Below are positions 8,483 to 17,204 of a stretch of 64,000 bases of DNA, piece after piece. The first letter of the stretch is position 1; each line of letters opens with the position of its first letter. The stretch spans positions 670,916 through 734,915 of the forward strand of contig NZ_CP020921.1 of assembly GCF_003057965.1 (NCBI RefSeq). The letters run 5' to 3'. A program made the position numbers and the translations under genes. This DNA comes from Thermodesulfobium acidiphilum (lineage in GTDB: Bacteria > Thermodesulfobiota > Thermodesulfobiia > Thermodesulfobiales > Thermodesulfobiaceae). Below the pieces are notes generated by a model, which was not told the origin of the DNA, did no database searches, and was given only the letters and a program-made list of their open reading frames with translations.

Positions 8483-9925
8483 TTACTTTTTAATTTTCAA
8501 ATTGTTGAATTTTTCTAAAAGAAATGCTTTTGCATCTTCTTCATCTTTAACTTCCCCTCTGATCATAGCACCTTTTAGCATTTTTAATGCTATGCCAACT
8601 GTAGGTCCTGGTTCTAAATTTAATAGTTTCATTATCTCTTTTCCATTTAATGGCAACTTCTTGGGGGGTTCGTAGTAAAGAGAAGTTTTAATTATTTTTT
8701 TGTATAACTTATATCTTTCTAATATATAGGAAAGAGTAATCTTCTGCCCCCTGCTAGATAGCCTGTCTGCCAGGCTAAGAAGAGTAATATTAACGGTATA
8801 AGGATATGTTTTGCTTAAAAATTTTAATATGTGAGCTTCAGGATTTTCTGATGGTATAAATATTGGTTGCATATGATTCTTAACTAAATGTTTTAGTTCT
8901 TTTATCTCTGACTTTGACAGTCTCATTCTTCTAGCAATTTTTTCAACTATTATAGAGCCTTCCTGATCATGATTAAGAAAGCTTGTTTTGTTGGAATCTA
9001 GTTTCATAGTTATCGGTTTTCCAACGTCGTGTAAGAGAGTGGCTAGTTTTAATAATTGTATATTTTTTCTGCCACCACCTATTATGTGATTTAGGTAATA
9101 AGTAAGTTTTTCTAATATATCTTGCCAGATAGGAGATTTGAAGAGCAAAATTCTCTCTAGGCATCTAAGTGCTTCAAAAGAATGTTCAAGACCATTTAAA
9201 TGATGAAATCTTTGAGGTTCTGCACTTACTTTTTCAAGTAGTGTCAACTCTGGAAATATTATTTTCAATATTCCCGCCTTCCAAAGATTATAAAGAACGT
9301 CAGCAGAATTTTTTAGTGCTAAAATTTTGAAAATTTCATCTCGAACCCTTTCTGAGGGAACTTGAGATATTAAAGGAGCTTGTTCCATAATCAAAATGCT
9401 TGTTCTTTCATCTAATTGGAAGTTCATTTCAGCAACAAATCTATAAGCTCTAATAAGCCTTACAGGGTCTTTGATAAAAGCAAGGTCGCTAGTTAATCTA
9501 ATTCTTTTGTTAATTAAGTCTCTAATTCCTTCGGCAGAGTCGAAAAGAGCTCCATCGCTCATTCTTATAGCCATTGAGTTTATTGTAAAATCTCTTTCTA
9601 ATAAATCTTCTTGTAGATTGCTACCCTTTGGTTCTGATATATCTATCTGCAGACCTTCTTTTATTATACGTATTGTTTTTGAGGAATAGTTAGCACCCTT
9701 AAGAAAGAAAAACTTTCCTCCTAAATTATTAACTAGTAATTTGGCTATGTCTGATACAGATCCCTCAGAAACGAGGAAATCGTAATCGTTTATTTCCTTG
9801 CCAATTAATAAATCTCTAACTGCTCCTCCAACTAAAAAAACATTCTCATAAGCATTGTTGTCTAACAGGAAATGAATTTTATTAAGCAAATTATTTTTTT
9901 CTATTAATTCTTTTAAAGAAGTTAT
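8483..9925 (-). CDS. cca: tRNA nucleotidyltransferase / poly(A) polymerase family protein with HD domain
   Basis: Class II nucleotidyltransferase, predicted to add or repair the CCA end of tRNA. The N-terminal part has FLVGGAVRDLL, then DYDFLVSE (the metal-binding DxD-like pair), DFTINSMA and the RLIRAYRF motif; the C-terminal half has an HD phosphohydrolase domain (ATLLHDVGKP). The start is unusual. A promoter (TTGATT, 17 bases, TATAAT, 10004 to 9976) places the transcript start near 9969, and the only strong ribosome site, GGGGGAG at 9937-9931, is followed after 5 bases by ATA at 9925. A TTG at 9964 lies before that site. I therefore annotate ATA (480 residues), with the TTG start (493 residues) as alternative. 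All tRNAs in this window already encode CCA, so the role may be repair. Confidence 0.85.
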   Translation of the reverse strand: MTSLKELIEKNNLLNKIHFLLDNNAYENVFLVGGAVRDLLIGKEINDYDFLVSEGSVSDIAKLLVNNLGGKFFFLKGANYSSKTIRIIKEGLQIDISEPKGSNLQEDLLERDFTINSMAIRMSDGALFDSAEGIRDLINKRIRLTSDLAFIKDPVRLIRAYRFVAEMNFQLDERTSILIMEQAPLISQVPSERVRDEIFKILALKNSADVLYNLWKAGILKIIFPELTLLEKVSAEPQRFHHLNGLEHSFEALRCLERILLFKSPIWQDILEKLTYYLNHIIGGGRKNIQLLKLATLLHDVGKPITMKLDSNKTSFLNHDQEGSIIVEKIARRMRLSKSEIKELKHLVKNHMQPIFIPSENPEAHILKFLSKTYPYTVNITLLSLADRLSSRGQKITLSYILERYKLYKKIIKTSLYYEPPKKLPLNGKEIMKLLNLEPGPTVGIALKMLKGAMIRGEVKDEEDAKAFLLEKFNNLKIKK

Positions 9926-9975
9926 TTTGTCTCCCCCTCTTTTGTTTATATTTACAATATTCAAAAAACATCTAA

Positions 9976-10004
9976 ATTATAAAACATAATTTTGAAAAAA
10001 TCAA
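9976..10004 (-). promoter_or_regulatory. Promoter of the cca gene
   Basis: On the minus strand TTGATT (10004-9999), a 17-base spacer and TATAAT (9981-9976) form a good housekeeping promoter that overlaps the stop codon of the upstream XRE gene. The predicted transcript start, near 9969, gives a leader of about 44 bases that contains the GGGGGAG site. Confidence 0.6.
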
Positions 10005-10369
10005 TTTTTTGATTTGTCTGCTTTTTCCCAATTTTCGAGTTTGAATTTTACAAAATCCAAGATACTTTTTTGCTCTTCTTTTGATAGAACCTTTAAAGCG
10101 TAGAACATCATGCTAAATTCGGGCTCTTCGGAAAACTTTTTTGTTAAATCATCTGTGATATAGCCTGCTCTTAAATATAAGTCTAATTCGTCTATTCCAA
10201 GAACTGATGCTATATTTTTCAAAACTTTTGGAGATGGAGGAGGCATTTTTCCTGATTCAAGCTTGTTTACATAACCAGGATCTATCCCTGATAACAAAGC
10301 AAGCCTTCTCTGATTAATGCCTTTTTGAATTCTTGCTTCCTTTAAAAATTTACCGAATTCATTTGTCAA
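10001..10369 (-). CDS. XRE-family helix-turn-helix transcriptional regulator
   Basis: DNA-binding protein of 122 residues. Residues 5-65 form a Cro/C1-type helix-turn-helix (LKEARIQKGINQRRLALLSG, then YVNKLESGKMPPPSP). The C-terminal half, to residue 122, is helical with KVLSKEEQKSILDFVKFKL, which may mediate dimer formation. TTG is the start, 7 bases after GAGGTG. It follows the CoA-disulfide reductase-like gene by 19 bases and is probably in the same transcript, so it may regulate that redox gene; this is inference. The target is unknown. Confidence 0.85.
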   Translation of the reverse strand: MTNEFGKFLKEARIQKGINQRRLALLSGIDPGYVNKLESGKMPPPSPKVLKNIASVLGIDELDLYLRAGYITDDLTKKFSEEPEFSMMFYALKVLSKEEQKSILDFVKFKLENWEKADKSKN

Positions 10370-10388
10370 ATTCGTTCACCTCTTTGTT

Positions 10389-12086
10389 TTAGTAAAAACC
10401 GCTAACGCCTGCTTCCAGGTTATAGATTTCTTTAAATCCTTTATTTTTCAGCATTACTGATGCCTGGTATGATCTTGAACCTGTTCCACAGAATATAATA
10501 ATTTTTTTATTTTTGATATATTCTAAATCAGAATTATATAAATAATCAATAGGTATATTAATGGCGTTCTTAAATGGTGAAGGAACCCTTTTAAATTCAT
10601 CTTCTGACCTTACATCTAATAATACTACGTTTTCCATATTATTATCTTTTTCAAACATTTCTTTTACTTCTTCGAACGAAATTCCTTTATACATATTGTT
10701 CTTTTTGTTTTCATATATTTGAAAGCCTTGGACCAGAATGTCTACAGAATTTGAAAATGGAGGCGAATAGGATAAATCTAAGTTTAAAACTTTATTATGA
10801 GGAATTTTATTTTGAATGATTGTCGCAGCAACATCAATTGTTTTATCTACACTGGCTTTTTTACCAATACATTGAGCTCCGATTAAATTGTCAGTATTTT
10901 TATCAAAAATTAGTTTGATATTTATTTTATTACTTTCAGTCATATAATGTGGTTTATCGAAGCCGGAATAATAAACTGTTTCAAAATTAATATTCAAATC
11001 CTTTGCCTCTTTTTCGCTCAAGCCGGTTCTAGCAATATTGAAGTCTAATATTTTAACAATTGCAGTACCAATCGCCCCATCAAAGGCTTGAGAGTTGTTT
11101 TTTATAATGTTATTTGCAACAAGTCTTCCCAGTCTATTAGCATAAGTTGCCATTGGTGCGTAAAAGGTTTTGTTTGTTAATAAATTTTTTATTTCTATAC
11201 AGTCACCAACTGCATAAATATCTGGATTTGAGGTTTGTAAAAACTCATTTGTAACTATTGAGCCTCTTGCTGAGATTTCTAGTCCAGCTTTTTTTGCTAT
11301 TTCTGTGTTTGGTCTTACTCCCGAGCAAATGAGAAACATATCTGCATTCACTTCTCTTTTTTCAGAAATGGCTTTAATTGTTTTTTTATTTTCTGAGACA
11401 AATTTTACTATTTTTTCACCTGTATATATTTCTATTCCACTATTGAACATTTGTTTTTTTAAATATAATCCTATTTCTTTGTCTATAAGTGTAGCAAGTG
11501 GCCAATCAAAGATTTCAAAGAGTGAAACATCTATGTTTGAATTGAAAAGTGATGAGGCAACTTCACATCCAATTAAGCCAGAGCCCAAAATACAAACGCT
11601 ATTAACTTCATTCTCTTCTAAATATGACTTAATTTTTATGACATCTGATGGAGACTTAAGTGTAAATAGGTTTTTATCTTCAATTGAAAGTCCTTCTATA
11701 GGAGGTACAATGGCTTGTGAACCGGTGGATATTACAAGTTTATTGTATTGAAATTTAAATTTTTCATTACTAGCATTATTTAAAGCGAGAACAGTTTTTG
11801 ATTTTGGATCAATTTCGGTAACTAAGTAATTTAGCAGTAAATCTATGTTAGCATAATTCTTGAAATAATTTTTATCTCTTAAAGATCCAAATGATGTCTT
11901 TTGTAGGTCATTAAAGTCTTTAACTAATCCTTCCAAATAAAACGGCATTCCGCAGGCAGCAAATGAAGGATAAGTTCCCTTATCAATTACTAAAATCCTC
12001 TGGTTAAAATCTAGCCTTTTTAGTCTCATTGCAGTTTTGAGTCCTGCTGGCCCAGCTCCGATAACGATTACATTAAATTTATCCAA
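10389..12086 (-). CDS. CoA-disulfide / persulfide reductase with C-terminal rhodanese domain
   Basis: FAD- and NAD(P)H-dependent disulfide reductase fused to a rhodanese (about 565 residues). Residues 5-20 are the FAD Rossmann fold (VIVIGAGPAG). SFAACGMPFY carries the single redox-active cysteine of the CoA-disulfide reductase/NADH oxidase group, and CILGSGLIG is the NADH fold. The last 100 residues form a rhodanese domain with the CGTGSRS catalytic loop. Such fusions reduce CoA polysulfides or persulfides in sulfur metabolism. An ATG at 12092 lies only one base after AGGAGG, so the TTG at 12086 (7-base spacing) is the better start. The XRE regulator follows. Confidence 0.85.
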   Translation of the reverse strand: MDKFNVIVIGAGPAGLKTAMRLKRLDFNQRILVIDKGTYPSFAACGMPFYLEGLVKDFNDLQKTSFGSLRDKNYFKNYANIDLLLNYLVTEIDPKSKTVLALNNASNEKFKFQYNKLVISTGSQAIVPPIEGLSIEDKNLFTLKSPSDVIKIKSYLEENEVNSVCILGSGLIGCEVASSLFNSNIDVSLFEIFDWPLATLIDKEIGLYLKKQMFNSGIEIYTGEKIVKFVSENKKTIKAISEKREVNADMFLICSGVRPNTEIAKKAGLEISARGSIVTNEFLQTSNPDIYAVGDCIEIKNLLTNKTFYAPMATYANRLGRLVANNIIKNNSQAFDGAIGTAIVKILDFNIARTGLSEKEAKDLNINFETVYYSGFDKPHYMTESNKINIKLIFDKNTDNLIGAQCIGKKASVDKTIDVAATIIQNKIPHNKVLNLDLSYSPPFSNSVDILVQGFQIYENKKNNMYKGISFEEVKEMFEKDNNMENVVLLDVRSEDEFKRVPSPFKNAINIPIDYLYNSDLEYIKNKKIIIFCGTGSRSYQASVMLKNKGFKEIYNLEAGVSGFY

Positions 12087-12196
12087 GTTCATGCCTCCTA
12101 AAAAATTACTTGATATAAATATTTTATTACAATTTTTTAGTTTTATTACAAATTTTTAATTTTACAACTTTTTTACTTTGTTTAAGCAAATTAAAT

Positions 12197-12202
12197 TATA
12201 AT
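12197..12202 (+). promoter_or_regulatory. -10 box directly before mutS2
   Basis: A perfect TATAAT ends 7 bases before the mutS2 ATG, and there is no Shine-Dalgarno sequence between them. A weak -35 (TTTACT, 12172-12177) lies 19 bases upstream. If used, the transcript would start at or next to the ATG (leaderless). Confidence 0.45.
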
Positions 12203-12209
12203 ATATTTT

Positions 12210-14534
12210 ATGTCATTTAAATTTGATGCTGAAGATTTAGATTATAAAGATGTTCTAAAAAACATTTGCAAAAAAGCACTTTTGCCTTTTGTTATAGAAA
12301 GTATTTTAAATATTAAACCTCTAGAATTTTTTGAACTAAAAACAAGGCAAAAATGCATAGATGATGCAATTAATGTTATTTGGAAATACTCTGATCCTAG
12401 AGAAAGGCTACAGGACATTGCGATTGATTCACTTATTAATTATAAAAATCACCTTCCTTTTTCCTTTAAAAACTATTTTGGACTGTTACTCTTTTTAAGA
12501 GCAGTTAGTTCAATTAGAGAATTTTTTTTGAAAACAGAACTTACTTCTAATTTTTTTTATGATTGTTCGTTAAAGCTAAATTTTCCACAAAAATTTTTTA
12601 ATCTTCTTGTAAATATTTTTGATGATGAAGGTAATATAAAGGATAGTGCAAGTGAAAAATTAGGCGAAATAAGAAAAAGCATAAAAAAACTTGAAAAGGA
12701 ACTTAATGGTTTACTTAATGACTATGTTAGAGGTGAAAACAAAAAGTATTTCCAAGAAAGTATTGTTTTAGAAAGAAATGGTTTTTATTTACTACCTGTA
12801 AAAATTGAATACTTGGATAAGATTCCGGGAACAATTAGGGATACTTCAGCTTCAGGACTTACAGCATATGTTGAGCCGTATATTTGTGCACAGATAGTTA
12901 GTAAGATTAGATTGAAAAAGGAAGAAGAAATAAACGAATTAAAGTCAATACTAATAAGTCTTGATAAAAATTTTTCTGAATATAGAGTATTAATTCAGGA
13001 ATGTATTAATTTTTACGAAACTGTAGACTTTTTTTTCTCTTTAGGAAAATATGCTAAAGAAAATAATTGTGTAAAGCCAGAGTTTGTTGATGAAATGGTA
13101 ATTGATTTTAAAAATACAAAACATCCTCTCCTAAGTAACCCAGTGGGTCAGGATTTTTTTCTAAACGAAAATTTAAGAGGTTTTATATTAACTGGAGCAA
13201 ATGGAGGAGGCAAATCTGTTGCTTTAAAGAACCTTGGTTTGAACGTGTTTTTAGCTCTAAGTGGACTTTTTGTACACGCAAGTAGTGCAAAAATTGGTCC
13301 TTTTAAGGGGTTATATTCAGATTTATGTGATATCCAGGATTTAAGTTTGGGTTTTAGTTCCTTCACCTATCATATAAACAGATTAAAACATTTTTTAGAG
13401 AATGACCTAACAGATTCGATAATTTTAATGGACGAACTTGGTAGTGACACAGATCCTAAAGAGGGTTATGCTCTGGCAAAGTCAATTATTAAATATCTTT
13501 TAAAAAAGGGCGCATTTGTTTGTATAACTACTCATATTGCCGAATTAAAAATAACAAATATTGAAGGTTTTCATATAGCCATAGGTGCAATGGAGTATGA
13601 TAAGAATTCAAATCTCCCCACTTATAGACTTTTGTGGAATTCTGTAGGCAATAGTCATGCTTTAGATGTAGCAAAGAAAATGGGTTTACCTTCGGAAATT
13701 ATTTCTGATGCAAAAAAATATCTTCTTAGCGATCAGGTTTATAATGAAATGATAAAGTTGAGCGAACTTACAGAATTTTATTACAAAAAAATTGAAGATT
13801 TGAACGATAAAGAAAGATCTTTAGAGAAAGAAAAAAATTTTTTAGAGAAGAAATTTAATCAACTTGAAAGTGCTATGAAAGAGCAGTATGAAGAAAAGAT
13901 ATCTCAATTGAATAAAATTTTGTCTTCTGTAGATTTGGTTGCTAAAGAATTGAAAAGAAATTTGAATCAACCAAAAAAAGATTTAGTGCTAGAAAGTTTA
14001 AAGAAATGGGAAGAATTGAGTAGCCTAATTAATGATGAAATTTTAAAAAAGGGAGAGAATCCTAAAGATAATATAGAGATAAATATTGGCGATTATGTTA
14101 ATATATCAACAATGAATATATCAGGAAGGGTAGTAAAAAAACAAGGAAGAAGGAGTTTAGTACAAACAGAAAAATCTAAAATCTGGATTAATAATTCTTT
14201 GTTAACTTTTGAGAGGGATGAGTCTGATAAAAAGCTTGAAAGAGAACGTATTAATACTTTTAATGTCTTGAATAACTTGAAGAGTGTTGGTTCTAATTTT
14301 GAGATTAGTGTTAGAGGCTTGAGGGCTGAAGAAGCAATACAAAAGGTTGAAAAATTTATAGATAAATCATTGATTTCCAATATTCCTTATGTGAGAATTG
14401 TACATGGCAAAGGAGAAGGCATATTAAGAAAAATTATTCATGAAATATTGGAAAAACATCCACAAGTTAAAAGTTTTAACTTAGCCGATCCTCATGAAGG
14501 AGGTGCAGGAGTTACAATTGTGCATTTTAAATAA
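12210..14534 (+). CDS. mutS2: Endonuclease MutS2 with Smr domain
   Basis: MutS-like ATPase lacking the mismatch-recognition domain, 774 residues, the usual MutS2 length. It acts in suppression of recombination or in rescue of collided ribosomes in other bacteria. The core and clamp region is followed by the ATPase (Walker A TGANGGGKS near residue 330, Walker B ILMDELGSDTDP), a long coiled coil of about residues 515-600, a KOW-like linker, and a C-terminal Smr nuclease domain (SVRGLRAEEA, RIVHGKGEGILR). The Walker A loop has GGGKS where most relatives have TGGKT. No ribosome site precedes the ATG. Confidence 0.93.
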   Translation: MSFKFDAEDLDYKDVLKNICKKALLPFVIESILNIKPLEFFELKTRQKCIDDAINVIWKYSDPRERLQDIAIDSLINYKNHLPFSFKNYFGLLLFLRAVSSIREFFLKTELTSNFFYDCSLKLNFPQKFFNLLVNIFDDEGNIKDSASEKLGEIRKSIKKLEKELNGLLNDYVRGENKKYFQESIVLERNGFYLLPVKIEYLDKIPGTIRDTSASGLTAYVEPYICAQIVSKIRLKKEEEINELKSILISLDKNFSEYRVLIQECINFYETVDFFFSLGKYAKENNCVKPEFVDEMVIDFKNTKHPLLSNPVGQDFFLNENLRGFILTGANGGGKSVALKNLGLNVFLALSGLFVHASSAKIGPFKGLYSDLCDIQDLSLGFSSFTYHINRLKHFLENDLTDSIILMDELGSDTDPKEGYALAKSIIKYLLKKGAFVCITTHIAELKITNIEGFHIAIGAMEYDKNSNLPTYRLLWNSVGNSHALDVAKKMGLPSEIISDAKKYLLSDQVYNEMIKLSELTEFYYKKIEDLNDKERSLEKEKNFLEKKFNQLESAMKEQYEEKISQLNKILSSVDLVAKELKRNLNQPKKDLVLESLKKWEELSSLINDEILKKGENPKDNIEINIGDYVNISTMNISGRVVKKQGRRSLVQTEKSKIWINNSLLTFERDESDKKLERERINTFNVLNNLKSVGSNFEISVRGLRAEEAIQKVEKFIDKSLISNIPYVRIVHGKGEGILRKIIHEILEKHPQVKSFNLADPHEGGAGVTIVHFK

Positions 14535-15156
14535 ATTATTTTTTAGAAAAATCTATATTTTGTTGTTTTTATTTCTTATAATAATACCAACAAGTGCTTT
14601 TGCTGATGATTTAATATTCACGCCTTCTCCTTGGCAGCTGGCAAAGCTTCCTTTGAATAGCAGTCTTAACCTGGACTTTTCTTCTGGTGAATTTATTCCA
14701 GGCCAGCAAAACTCAATACAAAGAGTTTCAATTATTGTATTGAGCAATGATAATCCATTCTGGGATTCGGATAAGGCAGCTGTTTATCTTACAGAGGGTG
14801 AAAAAGAAAGATATTATTCTCCAATTCCTGGTAACTTTTTTGGTCCCCCAGAATCAAGATGGTTTTTTATTACCTTTTCAAGGTTGGCTTCATTTAGTAG
14901 TTGTACCGTGAAAGTAATTTTGAAGGGCGCAATTGTGCCAACGGCTAATCTATATTTTTATACTAGCAATGGAATTTATAAAAATACAAAAATAGGTTTT
15001 GGATATTATGACACTGTTAGCTATACTTTTAAATTAGGGCAGCCAGGGGATAGTATTACTTTAGTAATTTTGAATTCACCATCAGATTCAGGTCCTAATA
15101 TGGTATCTAACTGGAGATCTTTGGATTATAAAATAGAAGTTTCAGGAAATCCCTAG
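14518..15156 (+). CDS. Secreted protein of unknown function
   Basis: About 212 residues with a signal peptide (basic NKLFFRK, hydrophobic ILLFLFLIII, cleavage after AFA). The mature part is beta-rich with many aromatic and serine residues and looks like an extracellular beta-sandwich; I do not recognise a family. The TTG at 14518, inside the last codons of mutS2, is chosen because AGGAG lies 6 bases upstream; the ATG at 14494 precedes that site. It overlaps mutS2 by 17 bases, so it is probably translated from the same message. greA follows with its own promoter. Confidence 0.6.
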   Translation: MCILNKLFFRKIYILLFLFLIIIPTSAFADDLIFTPSPWQLAKLPLNSSLNLDFSSGEFIPGQQNSIQRVSIIVLSNDNPFWDSDKAAVYLTEGEKERYYSPIPGNFFGPPESRWFFITFSRLASFSSCTVKVILKGAIVPTANLYFYTSNGIYKNTKIGFGYYDTVSYTFKLGQPGDSITLVILNSPSDSGPNMVSNWRSLDYKIEVSGNP

Positions 15157-15158
15157 TG

Positions 15159-15187
15159 TTTACAATATTCATTCTAGTAACTATAAT
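15159..15187 (+). promoter_or_regulatory. Promoter of greA-lysS operon
   Basis: TTTACA (15159-15164), a 17-base spacer and TATAAT (15182-15187) are followed by a short leader and GGAGGG before the greA start. This promoter likely drives greA, lysS and possibly the genes after them, which are tightly packed. Confidence 0.65.
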
Positions 15188-15216
15188 ACATAGGAATTTT
15201 AGTACAGGAGGGTCAT

Positions 15217-15696
15217 ATGAAAGAAATAATTAATTTGACTCAAGAAGGTTACGATAGATTAAAAAACGAACTCGAATATCTTAGGGATGTTAAATTAAAA
15301 GAAATATCTGAAAGGATTCAAGAAGCAAAAGACTTTGCAGAAGATTTTGGTAACCTTGAATATGAAGAGGCAAAGAGCGAACAAGCTATGGTTCTTGCAA
15401 GAATTAATGAATTAGAAGCTCAGCTTTCCAATGCAAGAATAATTGATAAAGATAAAATAGAAATATCAAGAGTTGGCATAGGTTGTAAAGTCATAGTAAA
15501 GGATCTTAACAAAAAAATTATAAAGGAATATACTATTTTAGAACCTATTGAAGCAGATCCTGTAAATGGAAAGATATCCTTTCAATCTCCAGTAGGAAAA
15601 GCTTTATTTGGGAAACAGGTAGGAGATGAAGTCACTGTTCACACTCCAGGTGGTCAAACAATAAAATTAAAGGTGGTAAGCATTGAAAGGGCATGA
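15217..15696 (+). CDS. greA: Transcription elongation factor GreA (altered tip)
   Basis: Rescues backtracked RNA polymerase by stimulating transcript cleavage. The 159 residues have the N-terminal coiled coil (1-75) and the C-terminal FKBP-like domain (VGKALFGKQVGDEV, then TPGGQTIKLKVVSI). In E. coli GreA the coiled-coil tip reads GDLKENAEY, with Asp41 and Glu44 needed for cleavage. Here the aligned segment reads AEDFGNLEY, so Asp41 is Glu, Leu42 is Asp and Glu44 is Gly. The cleavage activity may be weakened or rearranged. lysS overlaps its end by 14 bases. Confidence 0.9.
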   Translation: MKEIINLTQEGYDRLKNELEYLRDVKLKEISERIQEAKDFAEDFGNLEYEEAKSEQAMVLARINELEAQLSNARIIDKDKIEISRVGIGCKVIVKDLNKKIIKEYTILEPIEADPVNGKISFQSPVGKALFGKQVGDEVTVHTPGGQTIKLKVVSIERA

Positions 15697-17185
15697 TGAA
15701 GAATCTTTTTTAATTGGCAACGACTTAGAAGACGAATGCTATAGGCAAAGACTTGCAAAAATAAATGCACTAAGGGATATGAAAATTGACCCATATCCAG
15801 TTGAGTCTAATTTTGTTGACTATATTTCAAATATAAAGAATAGATTTGAAGAAAATAAGTTATCTAAAACAGAAGAAGTAATAGTAGTTGGACGACTCTT
15901 TTCTAAAAGGCTTCACGGGAAGATGAGTTTTGCTGATATAATAGATTTTAGTGGGAAAATCCAAATACAATTAAAAAAGGATGTTTTAGGTGATCAGTAT
16001 GATCTTTTTAAAAATTATATTGATATAGGAGATTTTGTTCAGGTTTCCGGTAATCTTTTTAGAACTAAAACAGGTGAAATTACTGTTTTAGTTAAAAAGT
16101 TGAAAATATTGTCGAAGTCCTTAAGGACTTTGCCAGAAAAATGGCATGGCTTAAAAAACGTTGAGTTAAGATATAGATTCAGGTATTTGGATCTCATATC
16201 TAACCCAAAAACAAGAGATGTTTTTGTAAAAAGAAGTAAGATAATAAGTTATATTAGAAAGTTTTTTGAAGAGAGAGGTTTTCTGGAAGTTGAAACTCCA
16301 ATGCTACACATAATACCGGGAGGCGCATCTGCAAAACCTTTTGTAACTTATCATAACGTTTTAGAGAAAAATTTGTTTTTGAGAATTGCTCCAGAATTAT
16401 ACTTGAAAAGACTCTTGATTGGTAATTTTCATAAAATTTTTGAAATAAATAGATCTTTCAGAAACGAAGGAGTTTCTGTTAAGCACAATCCAGAGTTTAC
16501 AATGTTAGAAGCCTATCAGGCTTATTCTGATTTGAAGGATATGATGTCCCTTGCAGAGGAGCTTTTATCTTATCTTTGTCAAAACATTTTGGGTACTACA
16601 GATATTGTTTATCAGGGGAAAACTTACAGTTTTAAGCCCCCTTTGAGAAGACTTGATTTTGACGAATCAATCAAAGAATATGTTGGATTAACTGAGGATC
16701 AGCTAAAAGATAAAGCTTTTTTGCAATCCTTTGTAAAGGATTTAGGATGCCAATTTAGCAAGGAATGGGGGCTTGGAAAATTAAAACTTGAAATATTTGA
16801 ACATCTTGTAGAGAAGAAAATTGAAGAACCTACCTTTGTAATTGGTTATCCGGCAGAAGTTTCTCCACTGGCAAAAAAAGATCCATTGAACCCAGAAAAG
16901 GCTCACAGATTTGAGCTGATTGTAGCTGGCAGGGAAATAGGAAATGCTCATAGCGAATTAAACGATCCGATTTATCAAAAAAATATGTTTTTAGAACAGG
17001 CAAGATTGAAAGAAATTGGGGATGAAGAAGCTCAAAGTATGGATGATGATTTTATTTTTGCACTTGAGCATGGCATGCCACCTGCAGGCGGTCTGGGTTT
17101 GGGGATTGATAGAATAGTTATGCTCTTGACCGATTCTCCTTCGATAAGGGATGTTATATTTTTTCCCCATTTAAAACCAAATTAA
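15683..17185 (+). CDS. lysS: Lysyl-tRNA synthetase, class II
   Basis: Charges tRNA-Lys. The 500 residues comprise an OB-fold anticodon-binding domain (about 60-180) and the class II catalytic core with motif 2 (FRNEGVSVKHNPEFTMLEAY), the GREIGNAHSELNDP segment and motif 3 (GLGLGIDRIVML) near the C-terminus. The TTG at 15683 lies within greA after AGGTGG, so the genes are probably translationally coupled. greA-lysS pairing is common in low-GC bacteria. Confidence 0.95.
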   Translation: MKGHDEESFLIGNDLEDECYRQRLAKINALRDMKIDPYPVESNFVDYISNIKNRFEENKLSKTEEVIVVGRLFSKRLHGKMSFADIIDFSGKIQIQLKKDVLGDQYDLFKNYIDIGDFVQVSGNLFRTKTGEITVLVKKLKILSKSLRTLPEKWHGLKNVELRYRFRYLDLISNPKTRDVFVKRSKIISYIRKFFEERGFLEVETPMLHIIPGGASAKPFVTYHNVLEKNLFLRIAPELYLKRLLIGNFHKIFEINRSFRNEGVSVKHNPEFTMLEAYQAYSDLKDMMSLAEELLSYLCQNILGTTDIVYQGKTYSFKPPLRRLDFDESIKEYVGLTEDQLKDKAFLQSFVKDLGCQFSKEWGLGKLKLEIFEHLVEKKIEEPTFVIGYPAEVSPLAKKDPLNPEKAHRFELIVAGREIGNAHSELNDPIYQKNMFLEQARLKEIGDEEAQSMDDDFIFALEHGMPPAGGLGLGIDRIVMLLTDSPSIRDVIFFPHLKPN

Positions 17186-17204
17186 TTATGGAAGGTGAAT
17201 TTAT

